Notes under the pieces: model-generated
Seen by the model: the letters and a program-made list of their open reading frames with translations, nothing else
Told to the model about the DNA's origin: nothing
The model's database searches: none
Assembly: GCA_963841045.1 (NCBI GenBank)
Contig: CAWJBD010000001.1
Span: 1-64,000 of the forward strand
From: Aalborgiella sp963841045
GTDB taxonomy: Bacteria > Pseudomonadota > Gammaproteobacteria > Burkholderiales > Burkholderiaceae_C
Reading direction: 5' to 3'
Length of the DNA stretch: 64,000 bases
Translations under genes and position numbers: made by a program
In this document: one piece after another, positions 44,983-53,237 of the stretch
How the letters are laid out: every line of letters begins with the position of its first letter
How positions within the stretch are numbered: the stretch's first letter is position 1

Positions 44983-46020
44983 ATGCAAGAACTTGGCCGT
45001 TTAGAAGATTTACCCGAAAGTTACCGTAACGAATTGACCGCACAAAACTTGGTACCTTTGTGGCCCAGTTTGCGCGCTGTGCTGCCACCTGGCAAACCTG
45101 CCATGCGCACCCAAGCCACTTGCTGGCCTTACCAAGGTTTGCGTCCTTTGCTCTTGCAAGCGGGCGAACTCACACCCATGGAAAAAGCCGAGCGCCGTGT
45201 GCTGGTGTTGGCGAACCCGGGGCATGGCTTGGAAAAAATGCAAGCCAGCTCGACCATTTACTTGGGCATGCAATTGTTAATGCCTGGCGAATGGGCTCCC
45301 GCACACCGCCACACACCCAATGCGGTGCGCATGGTGGTTGAGGGTGACGGCGCACATACCACCGTTGATGGCGAAAAATGCCCGATGCAACGTGGTGATT
45401 TGATCTTGACACCCACCGGTCTGTGGCATGAACACGGGCACGACGGCGACAAACCTGTGGTGTGGCTGGATGTGCTGGACTTGCCCATGATTTACTACAT
45501 GGAAACCTCGTACGTGCAGGAAGGCAAGCGACAAACCGTGACATCAACTGAGGCTGAACGCGCCTACCAGCAAGGTGGTGTCACGCCATCGCCCTTGTTC
45601 AATCGCAGTAGCAAAGCTTTTCCGATGTTGCGCTACCCGTGGGTGGATGTGCGTGCAACACTGGAAGCCCTGGCCAAGGCACAACCGGATATTGAAGCGG
45701 TGCAAGTGGCTTATGTGAACCCCGAAACGGGCGCAGATTGCCAAAAAATACTGGGTTTTTCAGCGCTGATGCTGCGTGCAGGCGAAACTTTGAAACTACC
45801 CGCACGTTCTACCGCCATGGTTTTCCACACCATCGAAGGTGGCGTGAAAGTCAGCAGCGACTCAGCTACCTTCACATTGGCAGAAGCCGATACCTGCTGC
45901 ATTCCGGGCTACACGCCCATCACATTGAGCAATACACAGAGCAAACAAGCGTCGTTCGTTTTCATCGCTGACGATGCGCCTTTACAAAAGAAACTCGGCG
46001 TTTATGAGGTGCGCGCATGA
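44983..46020 (+). CDS. nagI: Gentisate 1,2-dioxygenase
   Basis: A 345-aa bicupin Fe(II) ring-cleaving dioxygenase that opens gentisate to maleylpyruvate. The N-terminal cupin holds the metal His pair in APAHRHTPNAVRMVVEG and the later HEHGHDGDKPV. MQELGRLEDLPESYRNELTA is a typical GtdA N-terminus. ATG 44983 has AGGAG (44971-44975) upstream. The stop overlaps the next gene's ATG by 4 bp. The first gene of an operon under the divergent LysR regulator. Confidence 0.95.
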   Translation: MQELGRLEDLPESYRNELTAQNLVPLWPSLRAVLPPGKPAMRTQATCWPYQGLRPLLLQAGELTPMEKAERRVLVLANPGHGLEKMQASSTIYLGMQLLMPGEWAPAHRHTPNAVRMVVEGDGAHTTVDGEKCPMQRGDLILTPTGLWHEHGHDGDKPVVWLDVLDLPMIYYMETSYVQEGKRQTVTSTEAERAYQQGGVTPSPLFNRSSKAFPMLRYPWVDVRATLEALAKAQPDIEAVQVAYVNPETGADCQKILGFSALMLRAGETLKLPARSTAMVFHTIEGGVKVSSDSATFTLAEADTCCIPGYTPITLSNTQSKQASFVFIADDAPLQKKLGVYEVRA

Positions 46021-47216
46021 ACACAGCAAATTCAAACAACAAACCCGTACTCATTGCAGGCGGCGGCATTGGCGGCTTGGCTGCGGCTCTGGCATTGGTG
46101 CGACAAGGGTTCAGCGTCAAAGTATTTGAGCAGGCTCCTGAGATTGGCGAAATTGGTGCTGGGATTCAATTGGGTCCCAATGCCTTTCACGCCTTTGATG
46201 CCTTGGGTGTGGGCGAGAAAGCCCGCGCACGCGCTGTGTACACCGATGAAATGGTGATGCACGATGCGCTGGATGAAACGTTGGTGGGGCGTATCCCAAC
46301 CGGCGAAGCCTTTCGCCAACGCTTTGGCAACCCCTATGCAGTGATTCACCGTGTGGATGTGCATTTGTCTTTGTTAGAAGGCGCACAAGAAACGGGTAAG
46401 GTCGAATTTTTCACATCGACCCGCATCGAGCGTGTGGAACAAGACGATGCGGGCGTGACCATTTATGACCAACACGGCAATGCGCACCACGGTGTGGCTT
46501 TGATTGGAGCAGATGGTGTGCGCTCTGTCGTGCGGGCTAAATATGTGAACGACCCGCCGCGCGTGACCGGCCATGTGGTGTACCGATCGGTGATTGACAA
46601 AAAAGATTTCCCAAGCGATTTGCAATGGAACGCTGCCAGTATTTGGGTGGGTCCTAATTGCCATTTGGTGCACTACCCCTTGCGTGGTGGCGAACAGTAC
46701 AACGTGGTGGTCACATTCCACAGTCGCAATCAAGAAGAATGGGGCGTGACCGAGGGCAGCCGCGAAGAGGTGCAAAGTTATTTCCAAGGTATTTGCCCCA
46801 AAGCACGGCAATTGATTGATTTGCCCAAGCAGTGGAAACGATGGGCTACTGCAGACCGTGAGCCAATCGGGCAATGGTCATTCGGTCGAGTTACTTTGTT
46901 GGGCGACGCCGCACACCCCACCACACAGTACATGGCGCAAGGTGCATGCATGGCGATAGAAGATGCCGTGACGCTGGGCGAAGCTTTGCGCGTCAATCAA
47001 AATGATTTTGTCAAAGCCTTTGACCAGTACCAACACGCGCGTGTTACCCGCACGGCACGCATTGTGTTGTCCAGCCGCGAGATGGGCCGCATCTACCACG
47101 CCAAAGGTGTTGAGCGCTTGGTGCGCAATTCGCTTTGGAAAGGCCGCACACCTGAGCGTTTTTATGACGCGATGGAATGGCTGTACGGCTGGAATGTGGG
47201 CAATTGTTTGGGGTAA
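46017..47216 (+). CDS. nagX: 3-hydroxybenzoate 6-monooxygenase (FAD-dependent)
   Basis: A 399-aa flavoprotein hydroxylase. The FAD-binding Rossmann motif is IAGGGIGGLAAALALVRQGF (residues 14-33), the NAD(P)H/FAD DG motif is LIGADGVRSVVRAKY, and the second FAD motif is LLGDAAHPTTQYMAQGA. It matches MhbM/NagX/XlnD-type enzymes that hydroxylate 3-hydroxybenzoate to gentisate; salicylate 1-hydroxylase-like proteins are the main alternative, but the coupled gentisate dioxygenase supports 3-hydroxybenzoate. Translation is coupled to the dioxygenase by an ATGA overlap. Confidence 0.87.
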   Translation: MNTANSNNKPVLIAGGGIGGLAAALALVRQGFSVKVFEQAPEIGEIGAGIQLGPNAFHAFDALGVGEKARARAVYTDEMVMHDALDETLVGRIPTGEAFRQRFGNPYAVIHRVDVHLSLLEGAQETGKVEFFTSTRIERVEQDDAGVTIYDQHGNAHHGVALIGADGVRSVVRAKYVNDPPRVTGHVVYRSVIDKKDFPSDLQWNAASIWVGPNCHLVHYPLRGGEQYNVVVTFHSRNQEEWGVTEGSREEVQSYFQGICPKARQLIDLPKQWKRWATADREPIGQWSFGRVTLLGDAAHPTTQYMAQGACMAIEDAVTLGEALRVNQNDFVKAFDQYQHARVTRTARIVLSSREMGRIYHAKGVERLVRNSLWKGRTPERFYDAMEWLYGWNVGNCLG

Positions 47217-47260
47217 TATCCACCCTGCTTCATCATATTAAATAAAGAGACTCAAGCATC

Positions 47261-47962
47261 ATGACAAATTATGTAATCCCTGCAGCGCCACAAGTCTCTG
47301 TACCCGTCTTGGGCACAGATGCACGCTTTCCCGTTCAACGCATTTATTGCGTCGGACGCAATTATGTGGAGCACGCGCAAGAGATGGGTTTCACAGGTCG
47401 CGAACCACCTTTCTTTTTCATCAAGCCTGCCAACACCGTGGTCGTTGTCGATGCAGGTGTTACCGCTACCGTGCCCTACCCACCACTCACCAAAGACTAC
47501 CAACACGAAATTGAATTGGTGGTGTGTATTGGCAAAGGCGGCAAAAACATTGCAGTCGCCGATGCCAAAGACCACATCTATGGCTATGCAGTTGGTTTTG
47601 ACATGACGCGCCGTGATTTACAAACCGAGCAAAAAAAGCTGGGTCGCCCTTGGTGCATTGGCAAGTCATTTGACCACGCTTCGCCAATTGGCCCCATCAC
47701 ACCTGCCGCACAAGTGGGAAGCTTAGACAATGCCGAAATCTTTGTGCAAGTCGCTGGCAAAGACCGCCAACGCAGCACCATTTCCAAATTGATTTGGAAC
47801 GTGTCTGAAGTCATTGCGCATATTTCAAATGCGTGGGAGTTGCAAGCGGGCGATTTGATTTACACTGGCACACCTGCTGGTGTTGCAGCCGTGGCAGTGG
47901 GCGACACCATGCATGGGCATGTGGATGGCCTGACTGACATATCTGTCAAAGTGGTTGCTTAA
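47261..47962 (+). CDS. nagK: Fumarylpyruvate hydrolase
   Basis: A 233-aa FAH-superfamily hydrolase that splits fumarylpyruvate to fumarate and pyruvate in the gentisate pathway. Conserved elements: IYCVGRNYVEHAQEMGF, EPPFFFIKPANTVV, the metal-binding EIELVVCIGKGGKNI and DMTRRDLQTEQKKLGRPW. It starts 44 bp after the monooxygenase stop. The isomerase that links maleylpyruvate to fumarylpyruvate is not in this operon; a zeta-GST at 39307-39972 could fill the step. Frame intact. Confidence 0.92.
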   Translation: MTNYVIPAAPQVSVPVLGTDARFPVQRIYCVGRNYVEHAQEMGFTGREPPFFFIKPANTVVVVDAGVTATVPYPPLTKDYQHEIELVVCIGKGGKNIAVADAKDHIYGYAVGFDMTRRDLQTEQKKLGRPWCIGKSFDHASPIGPITPAAQVGSLDNAEIFVQVAGKDRQRSTISKLIWNVSEVIAHISNAWELQAGDLIYTGTPAGVAAVAVGDTMHGHVDGLTDISVKVVA

Positions 47963-47964
47963 AT

Positions 47965-48034
47965 TTAAAAGAAATCAGGCTGTAGCCGGCGTATTTATTG
48001 CCTAGTTTGCTATTAAATATATAGCATACTAGGT
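47965..48034 (+). repeat. Dispersed 65-bp element, copy 11
   Basis: Plus strand: TCAGGCTGTAGCCGGCGTAT, then TTATTGCCTAGTTTG, then CTATTAAATATATAGC. Intergenic, within the gentisate-TRAP operon. It could form a hairpin in the transcript between nagK and the TRAP genes. Confidence 0.9.
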
Positions 48035-48056
48035 GATGCATTAAATAAGGACTTGC

Positions 48057-48593
48057 ATGCATCCACTGAACAACACGCTCACGGGTTTAGCCAAATTTTG
48101 CGCCATCTTGGCTGGCGTTTTGCTGACCGTGATTACCTTGATGACCTGCGTCAGTTTGATTGGTCGCAACACCACTGGCTGGACCATTGCTGGCGATTTT
48201 GAACTCACCGGTGTGGCAGCAGGTGCCGCCATCGCCCTCTTTTTACCTTGGTGTCAAGTCAAACGTGGCAACATCATTGTTGATTTTTTCACCACCAATG
48301 CCAGCAGCAAAACACAAGATAAACTGGACCGATTTGGCGCTTTGGTTGTCGGCATCATGATGGCATTGATGGCCTGGCGTTCTGTTTTAGGTGGTCTCAA
48401 TGCATTCAATACCAATTCGGGCACGATGATGTTGGGCTTTCCTGAATGGATTGTGTACAGCGTGATGGTGCCACCATTGGTGTTAACAGCCCTCATTGCT
48501 TTGATGCAGGCCATTTTAGGTGTCACACACACCCCAGAAGACCATGCCCATGAAATTGGCGCAGGGGTGACCGATACAGGAGCGTGCTCATGA
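48057..48593 (+). CDS. TRAP transporter small permease (DctQ-like)
   Basis: A 178-aa inner-membrane subunit with four helices, including LNNTLTGLAKFCAILAGVLLTVITLMTCVSLIGR. The WCQVKRGNIIVDFF motif is typical of DctQ. Works with the DctM and DctP subunits encoded immediately downstream to drive Na-dependent uptake of an organic acid; the operon context suggests an aromatic acid such as 3-hydroxybenzoate or gentisate. Its stop overlaps the DctM ATG (ATGA). Confidence 0.87.
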   Translation: MHPLNNTLTGLAKFCAILAGVLLTVITLMTCVSLIGRNTTGWTIAGDFELTGVAAGAAIALFLPWCQVKRGNIIVDFFTTNASSKTQDKLDRFGALVVGIMMALMAWRSVLGGLNAFNTNSGTMMLGFPEWIVYSVMVPPLVLTALIALMQAILGVTHTPEDHAHEIGAGVTDTGACS

Positions 48594-49909
48594 GCCCATT
48601 AATGCTCGCTCTGATTATTTTTGGCATCATGTTGGTGCTGATGGCGGTGCGTGTGCCGATTGCCGCTGCCATGTTTGTAGCGGGTGCTGTGGGCTATGTG
48701 ATGCAAGCGGGTTGGCTGCCCTTGTCTAACTTTTTGAACACACAAGCCTTTGCGCGCTTTGCCAGCTATGACTTGTCAGTCATTCCACTGTTCATTTTGA
48801 TGGGCCATTTCGCCACGCAAGGCGGTATCTCTAAAGCTTTGTTCAACATTGCCAGCATTGTGATGGGTCGTTTTCGCGGCGGCTTGGCCATGGCGGCGGT
48901 GTTGGCCTCTGCAGCTTTTGGTTCGATTTGCGGCTCATCGGTGGCCACCGCAGCCACTATTACCTCAGTGGCATTGCCTGAGATGAAACGCCACGGCTAT
49001 TCAGGTCGTCTGGCTACGGGCACATTGGCTGCAGGTGGTACTTTGGGAATTTTGATACCACCTTCAGTGCCATTGGTGATTTACGCGATTTTGGCAGAGC
49101 AAAACATTGCCAAATTATTTGCCGCAGCCGTGGTTCCTGGCATCATTGCCATGTTGGGATATATGATCGCCATTGCGATTTATGTGCGTGTGGTTCCCGG
49201 ACAAGCGCCTGTTGTAGACGACGATGCACCCAAGCTCACCTTGGCTGCTGTGCTGGCCATCATTCCCATCACTTTGGTTTTCTTCATTGTGTTCGGCGGT
49301 ATTTATGGTGGTTTTTTCACCCCCACTGAGGGCGCTGCCGTTGGTGCTGCAGCCACATTTGTTGCAGCTTTGCTGAAACGCGAAATGACGGTGCAAAAAT
49401 TCAAGCACTGTTTTTATGCCACCGCGGAAGGTGCCGCCATGATTTTCATGATTTTCTTAGGCGCTGATTTGATGAATTCGGCCCTGTCCTTGACCCAATT
49501 GCCCACGCAATTGGCAGGTGTGGTCAATGGTTGGGGTTTATCACCCTTGATGGTGGTGAGTGCCATCTTGCTGTTTTACGTGGTGCTTGGCGCGGTGATG
49601 GATGAACTGTCCATGATATTGCTGACCATACCTATTTTCTTCCCCATGATCATGGGCTTGGACTTTGGCATGAGCAAAGAACTCACTGCCATTTGGTTTG
49701 GCATCATGGTGTTGATGACGGTTGGTTTTGGTCTGCTGGCACCACCCGTGGGCTTGAATGTGTATGTCGTCAACAGCATGGCCAAAGATGTACCGATATC
49801 TGAAAGCTACAAAGGCGTGATGCCTTTCCTCATCAGTGACACCTTGCGCACTTTGTTGCTGCTGTTTTTTCCCGGCATTTCGCTTTGGATATTGCAGTTC
49901 CTTAAGTAA
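48590..49909 (+). CDS. TRAP transporter large permease (DctM-like)
   Basis: A 439-aa polytopic transport subunit (about 12 helices). I chose ATG 48590 over a GTG two codons earlier because AGGAG lies at correct spacing and the ATG overlaps the DctQ stop. Family features: VRVPIAAAMFVAGAVGYV, FGSICGSSVATAATI, GTLGILIPPSVPLVIYAI and GGIYGGFFTPTEGAAVGA. The transport pathway and Na sites lie in this subunit. Frame intact to LQFLK. Confidence 0.93.
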   Translation: MSPLMLALIIFGIMLVLMAVRVPIAAAMFVAGAVGYVMQAGWLPLSNFLNTQAFARFASYDLSVIPLFILMGHFATQGGISKALFNIASIVMGRFRGGLAMAAVLASAAFGSICGSSVATAATITSVALPEMKRHGYSGRLATGTLAAGGTLGILIPPSVPLVIYAILAEQNIAKLFAAAVVPGIIAMLGYMIAIAIYVRVVPGQAPVVDDDAPKLTLAAVLAIIPITLVFFIVFGGIYGGFFTPTEGAAVGAAATFVAALLKREMTVQKFKHCFYATAEGAAMIFMIFLGADLMNSALSLTQLPTQLAGVVNGWGLSPLMVVSAILLFYVVLGAVMDELSMILLTIPIFFPMIMGLDFGMSKELTAIWFGIMVLMTVGFGLLAPPVGLNVYVVNSMAKDVPISESYKGVMPFLISDTLRTLLLLFFPGISLWILQFLK

Positions 49910-50069
49910 AGGATTTTCGTAAGGGATAGTCCTAATCTGTTATCACCAAATAAACACCAAACCTAGGGCTTTCACTGTAGTCTGATAGGCGCATTGGTCG
50001 TTATATTTGCATCGTCATTTCATTTTTCTTTCGATTTCTTTTCGACTTTTTTACTAGGAGACTATCAAC

Positions 50070-51143
50070 ATGCAACAAAAATCCATTCGCCGTCGTGAAT
50101 TACTGAAAACAGGTGCTGCGGCCGCTGCTGCCACCACTTTAGCAACTCCGGCTATCACAGCGCTGGCACAGCCAGCTGCTGTCACGCTGAAGTTTCACAC
50201 CTTCATGGCTCCCCAATCCAACGTTTGGTTGAACATGCACAAAGCGTGGATGGCCAAGGTTGAAAAAGAATCGGGTGGCCGCATCAAATTTGAAGCCTAT
50301 CCCGCCATGCAATTGGGTGGCACGCCAGTGCAGTTGTACGACCAAGCCAAAGATGGTGTGGCCGACATCACATGGACATTGCCAGGCAACACGGCTGGCC
50401 GTTTCCCACGCGTTGAAGTGTTTGAATTGCCCTTCATGATGACCAACGCCGAAGCCACATCCAAAGCCTTTTGGGAATATGTGCAAACCGTAGCGGCTGA
50501 CGAATTCAAAGACGTGCATGTGCTGGCACTGCATGTGCATGGTCCTGGCGTGATTCACACTGCAGATAAGCCAGTCAAATCAGTTGGCGATCTCAAAGGT
50601 TTGAAATTGCGCGCACCGACACGCCAAGCCACCAAATTGTTGGCATCTTTGGGGGCGACACCTGTGGGTATGCCATTGCCAGGTATCCCTGACGCGCTGT
50701 CCAAAGGCACGATTCAAGGTGCTGTGATTCCATGGGAAGTGGTGACCGCTGTCAAAGTGCATGAGCTCACCAAATACCATGCTGAATTTGACCCAGCAGG
50801 CGGCGCGCTTTACACCACTACCTTTGTGATGTCGATGAACAAAGCCAAGTACGATGCACTGCCCGCTGATTTGAAAAAAATCATCGACAACAACACTGGC
50901 ATGGCCACTTCTGCTTTCTTGGGCAAAGTGCAACAAGAGGGCGATATCCCAGGTCGCAAAGCAACAGTTGATCGTGGCAACAATATCTTTACAGTGAGCG
51001 CTGCGGAAGCGCAAGAGTTTAAAAACAAATCAAGCTTGATCGACGACGAATGGGTGGCCGATATGAACAAGCGTGGTTACGATGGCAAAAAACTCTTGGA
51101 AACCGCCAAGGCATTGATTGCCAAGCATACCAAAGCCAAGTAA
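50070..51143 (+). CDS. TRAP transporter substrate-binding protein (DctP-like), Tat-exported
   Basis: A 357-aa periplasmic receptor. The N-terminus QKSIRRRELLKTGAAAAAAT is a twin-arginine signal, cleaved near ALA-Q. The mature part has the DctP fold (LKFHTFMAPQSNVWLNMHKAW; LGGTPVQLYDQAKDGVADITW; the conserved Arg region LRAPTRQATKLLASLGATPVGMPLPG). Separated by 160 bp from DctM. Ends before a strong terminator that closes the operon. The ligand is inferred to be an aromatic acid from the neighbours. Confidence 0.92.
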   Translation: MQQKSIRRRELLKTGAAAAAATTLATPAITALAQPAAVTLKFHTFMAPQSNVWLNMHKAWMAKVEKESGGRIKFEAYPAMQLGGTPVQLYDQAKDGVADITWTLPGNTAGRFPRVEVFELPFMMTNAEATSKAFWEYVQTVAADEFKDVHVLALHVHGPGVIHTADKPVKSVGDLKGLKLRAPTRQATKLLASLGATPVGMPLPGIPDALSKGTIQGAVIPWEVVTAVKVHELTKYHAEFDPAGGALYTTTFVMSMNKAKYDALPADLKKIIDNNTGMATSAFLGKVQQEGDIPGRKATVDRGNNIFTVSAAEAQEFKNKSSLIDDEWVADMNKRGYDGKKLLETAKALIAKHTKAK

Positions 51144-51188
51144 GCAAACTGCTATGTCCATTTAGCCATTTTGCAAAATTGGCACCGT

Positions 51189-51219
51189 AAAAATAGGCGC
51201 TTGAGGCGCCTATTTTTTT
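51189..51219 (+). terminator. Rho-independent terminator of the gentisate-TRAP operon
   Basis: AATAGGCGC and GCGCCTATT form a 9-bp stem with a 5-nt loop, followed by a T-rich stretch on the plus strand. It is about 45 bp after the DctP stop. Confidence 0.9.
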
Positions 51220-51380
51220 GCCTATTTTTTTCCCAGTATTTGTCCATCTTTCACTCAAAAACTGCCATAACCATGCGCGCAAAGCAGTCACTGCCTTGTG
51301 CACTAGCTTGCGATAAAATTCAAGCAGCCCGTACCGGTCAATTTCATCACATTCACCCTCTTCAATCAGAAAGTCATTCA

Positions 51381-53237
51381 ATGCCCGCTTACCGTTCCAA
51401 AACCTCTACCGCTGGCCGCAACATGGCAGGCGCACGTTCATTGTGGCGCGCCACTGGCATGAAGGATGGTGATTTTGACAAACCTATCATTGCCATCGCC
51501 AATTCGTTCACCCAATTTGTGCCCGGCCATGTGCATTTGAAGGATTTGGGTCAACTGGTGGCGCGCGAAATTGAAGCCGCTGGTGGCGTGGCCAAAGAAT
51601 TCAATACCATTGCAGTGGACGATGGCATCGCCATGGGGCACGATGGCATGTTGTATTCATTGCCCAGCCGCGACATCATTGCCGATTCGGTGGAGTACAT
51701 GGTCAACGCCCATTGCGCAGATGCATTGGTGTGCATTTCCAATTGCGACAAAATCACGCCCGGCATGTTGATGGCTGCCATGCGTTTGAACATCCCATGC
51801 GTGTTTGTTTCTGGCGGCCCCATGGAGGCTGGCAAAACGCGCTTGCTGAACCCCAAAACCCAAACCATTGAATTCAAAAAAATGGATTTGATTGACGCCA
51901 TGGTGATGGCGGCTGACAGCAATGTGAGTGATGCTGATTTGGCCGAAGTGGAACGCTCCGCCTGCCCTACTTGTGGATCATGCTCTGGCATGTTCACTGC
52001 CAATTCCATGAACTGTTTGACTGAAGCTTTGGGCTTGTCACTGCCCGGGAATGGCACGGTGTTGGCTACGCATGCCGACCGTGAACAATTGTTTTTACGT
52101 GCAGGGCGATTGGCAGTTGATTTGTGCAAGCGCTACTATGAGCAAAACGATGAGACCGTTTTGCCACGTTCTATGGGCATGAAGGCTTTTGAAAACGCCA
52201 TCACGCTGGACATTGCGATGGGTGGATCCACCAACACCATTTTGCATATCTTGGCGATTGCGCAAGAAGCTGAAATTGACTTCACGCTCAAAGACATTGA
52301 CCGCCTTTCACGCGCCGTGCCACAGCTGTGCAAAGTTGCGCCCAACACCGACAAATACCACATTGAAGATGTACATCGCGCTGGCGGCATCATGGGTATT
52401 TTGGGTGAGCTGGACCGCGCTGGTAAATTGCACACCGATGTACCCACGGTGTACAGCAAAACCATGAAAGACGCGTTGGATCAGTGGGACATTGCTCGCA
52501 AACCCAACGCTGATGTACAAAAATTTTACCAAGCAGGCCCAGGCGGCATACCTACCCAAGTGGCGTTCAGCCAAGCAGCACGCTGGCCCAGCTTGGATAC
52601 AGACCGCACTGCAGGTTGCATACGCTCTGGCGCGCACGCTTTTTCACAAGAAGGTGGCTTGGCCGTGCTGTATGGCAACATAGCCTTAGATGGCTGCGTC
52701 GTCAAAACAGCTGGCGTGGACGATGCACTGATGGTGTTTGAAGGCCCAGCCTACGTGACCGAATCGCAAGATGAAGCAGTGGCCGAGATTTTGGCCGACA
52801 AGGTAAAAGCTGGCGACGTGGTGATTGTTCGCTACGAAGGCCCTAAAGGTGGTCCTGGCATGCAAGAGATGTTGTACCCCACGTCCTACATCAAATCCAA
52901 AGGTTTGGGCAAAGCCTGTGCGTTGCTGACTGACGGCCGCTTCTCAGGTGGTACTTCAGGCTTATCCATCGGCCATGCATCGCCAGAAGCTGCCGCCGGT
53001 GGCGCAATTGGATTGGTGCGCCACGGCGATCGTATTCGCATCGACATCAAAAACCGCAGCATCAATGTGTTGGTGTCGGATGAAGAATTGGCCAAGCGCC
53101 GCACCGAGCAAAGCGCCAAAGGCTGGAAACCCGCACAAGCCCGTCCACGCAAAGTTTCTGCCGCATTGAAAGCATATGCCAAATTGGTGATGTCAGCCGA
53201 CAAAGGTGCTGTGCGCGATTTGTCTCTATTGGACTAA
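51381..53237 (+). CDS. ilvD: Dihydroxy-acid dehydratase
   Basis: A 618-aa [Fe-S] dehydratase for valine and isoleucine synthesis. I chose ATG 51381 (MPAYRSKTSTAGRNMAGAR), the classic IlvD start; the open frame extends further back into non-coding sequence but lacks family sequence. Cluster and active-site motifs: SNCDKITPGMLMAA, CPTCGSCSGMFTANSMNCLTEALG, and GRFSGGTSGLSIGHASPEAA (phosphate and Mg site). Length is normal. Its stop lies inside the last codons of yejF on the other strand (12-bp overlap of convergent genes). Confidence 0.97.
   Translation: MPAYRSKTSTAGRNMAGARSLWRATGMKDGDFDKPIIAIANSFTQFVPGHVHLKDLGQLVAREIEAAGGVAKEFNTIAVDDGIAMGHDGMLYSLPSRDIIADSVEYMVNAHCADALVCISNCDKITPGMLMAAMRLNIPCVFVSGGPMEAGKTRLLNPKTQTIEFKKMDLIDAMVMAADSNVSDADLAEVERSACPTCGSCSGMFTANSMNCLTEALGLSLPGNGTVLATHADREQLFLRAGRLAVDLCKRYYEQNDETVLPRSMGMKAFENAITLDIAMGGSTNTILHILAIAQEAEIDFTLKDIDRLSRAVPQLCKVAPNTDKYHIEDVHRAGGIMGILGELDRAGKLHTDVPTVYSKTMKDALDQWDIARKPNADVQKFYQAGPGGIPTQVAFSQAARWPSLDTDRTAGCIRSGAHAFSQEGGLAVLYGNIALDGCVVKTAGVDDALMVFEGPAYVTESQDEAVAEILADKVKAGDVVIVRYEGPKGGPGMQEMLYPTSYIKSKGLGKACALLTDGRFSGGTSGLSIGHASPEAAAGGAIGLVRHGDRIRIDIKNRSINVLVSDEELAKRRTEQSAKGWKPAQARPRKVSAALKAYAKLVMSADKGAVRDLSLLD

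Noticed and set aside
51171..51380. N-terminal extension of ilvD to 51171
   Set aside because: The extra 70 residues run through the terminator hairpin and do not resemble IlvD; the classic start is at 51381.
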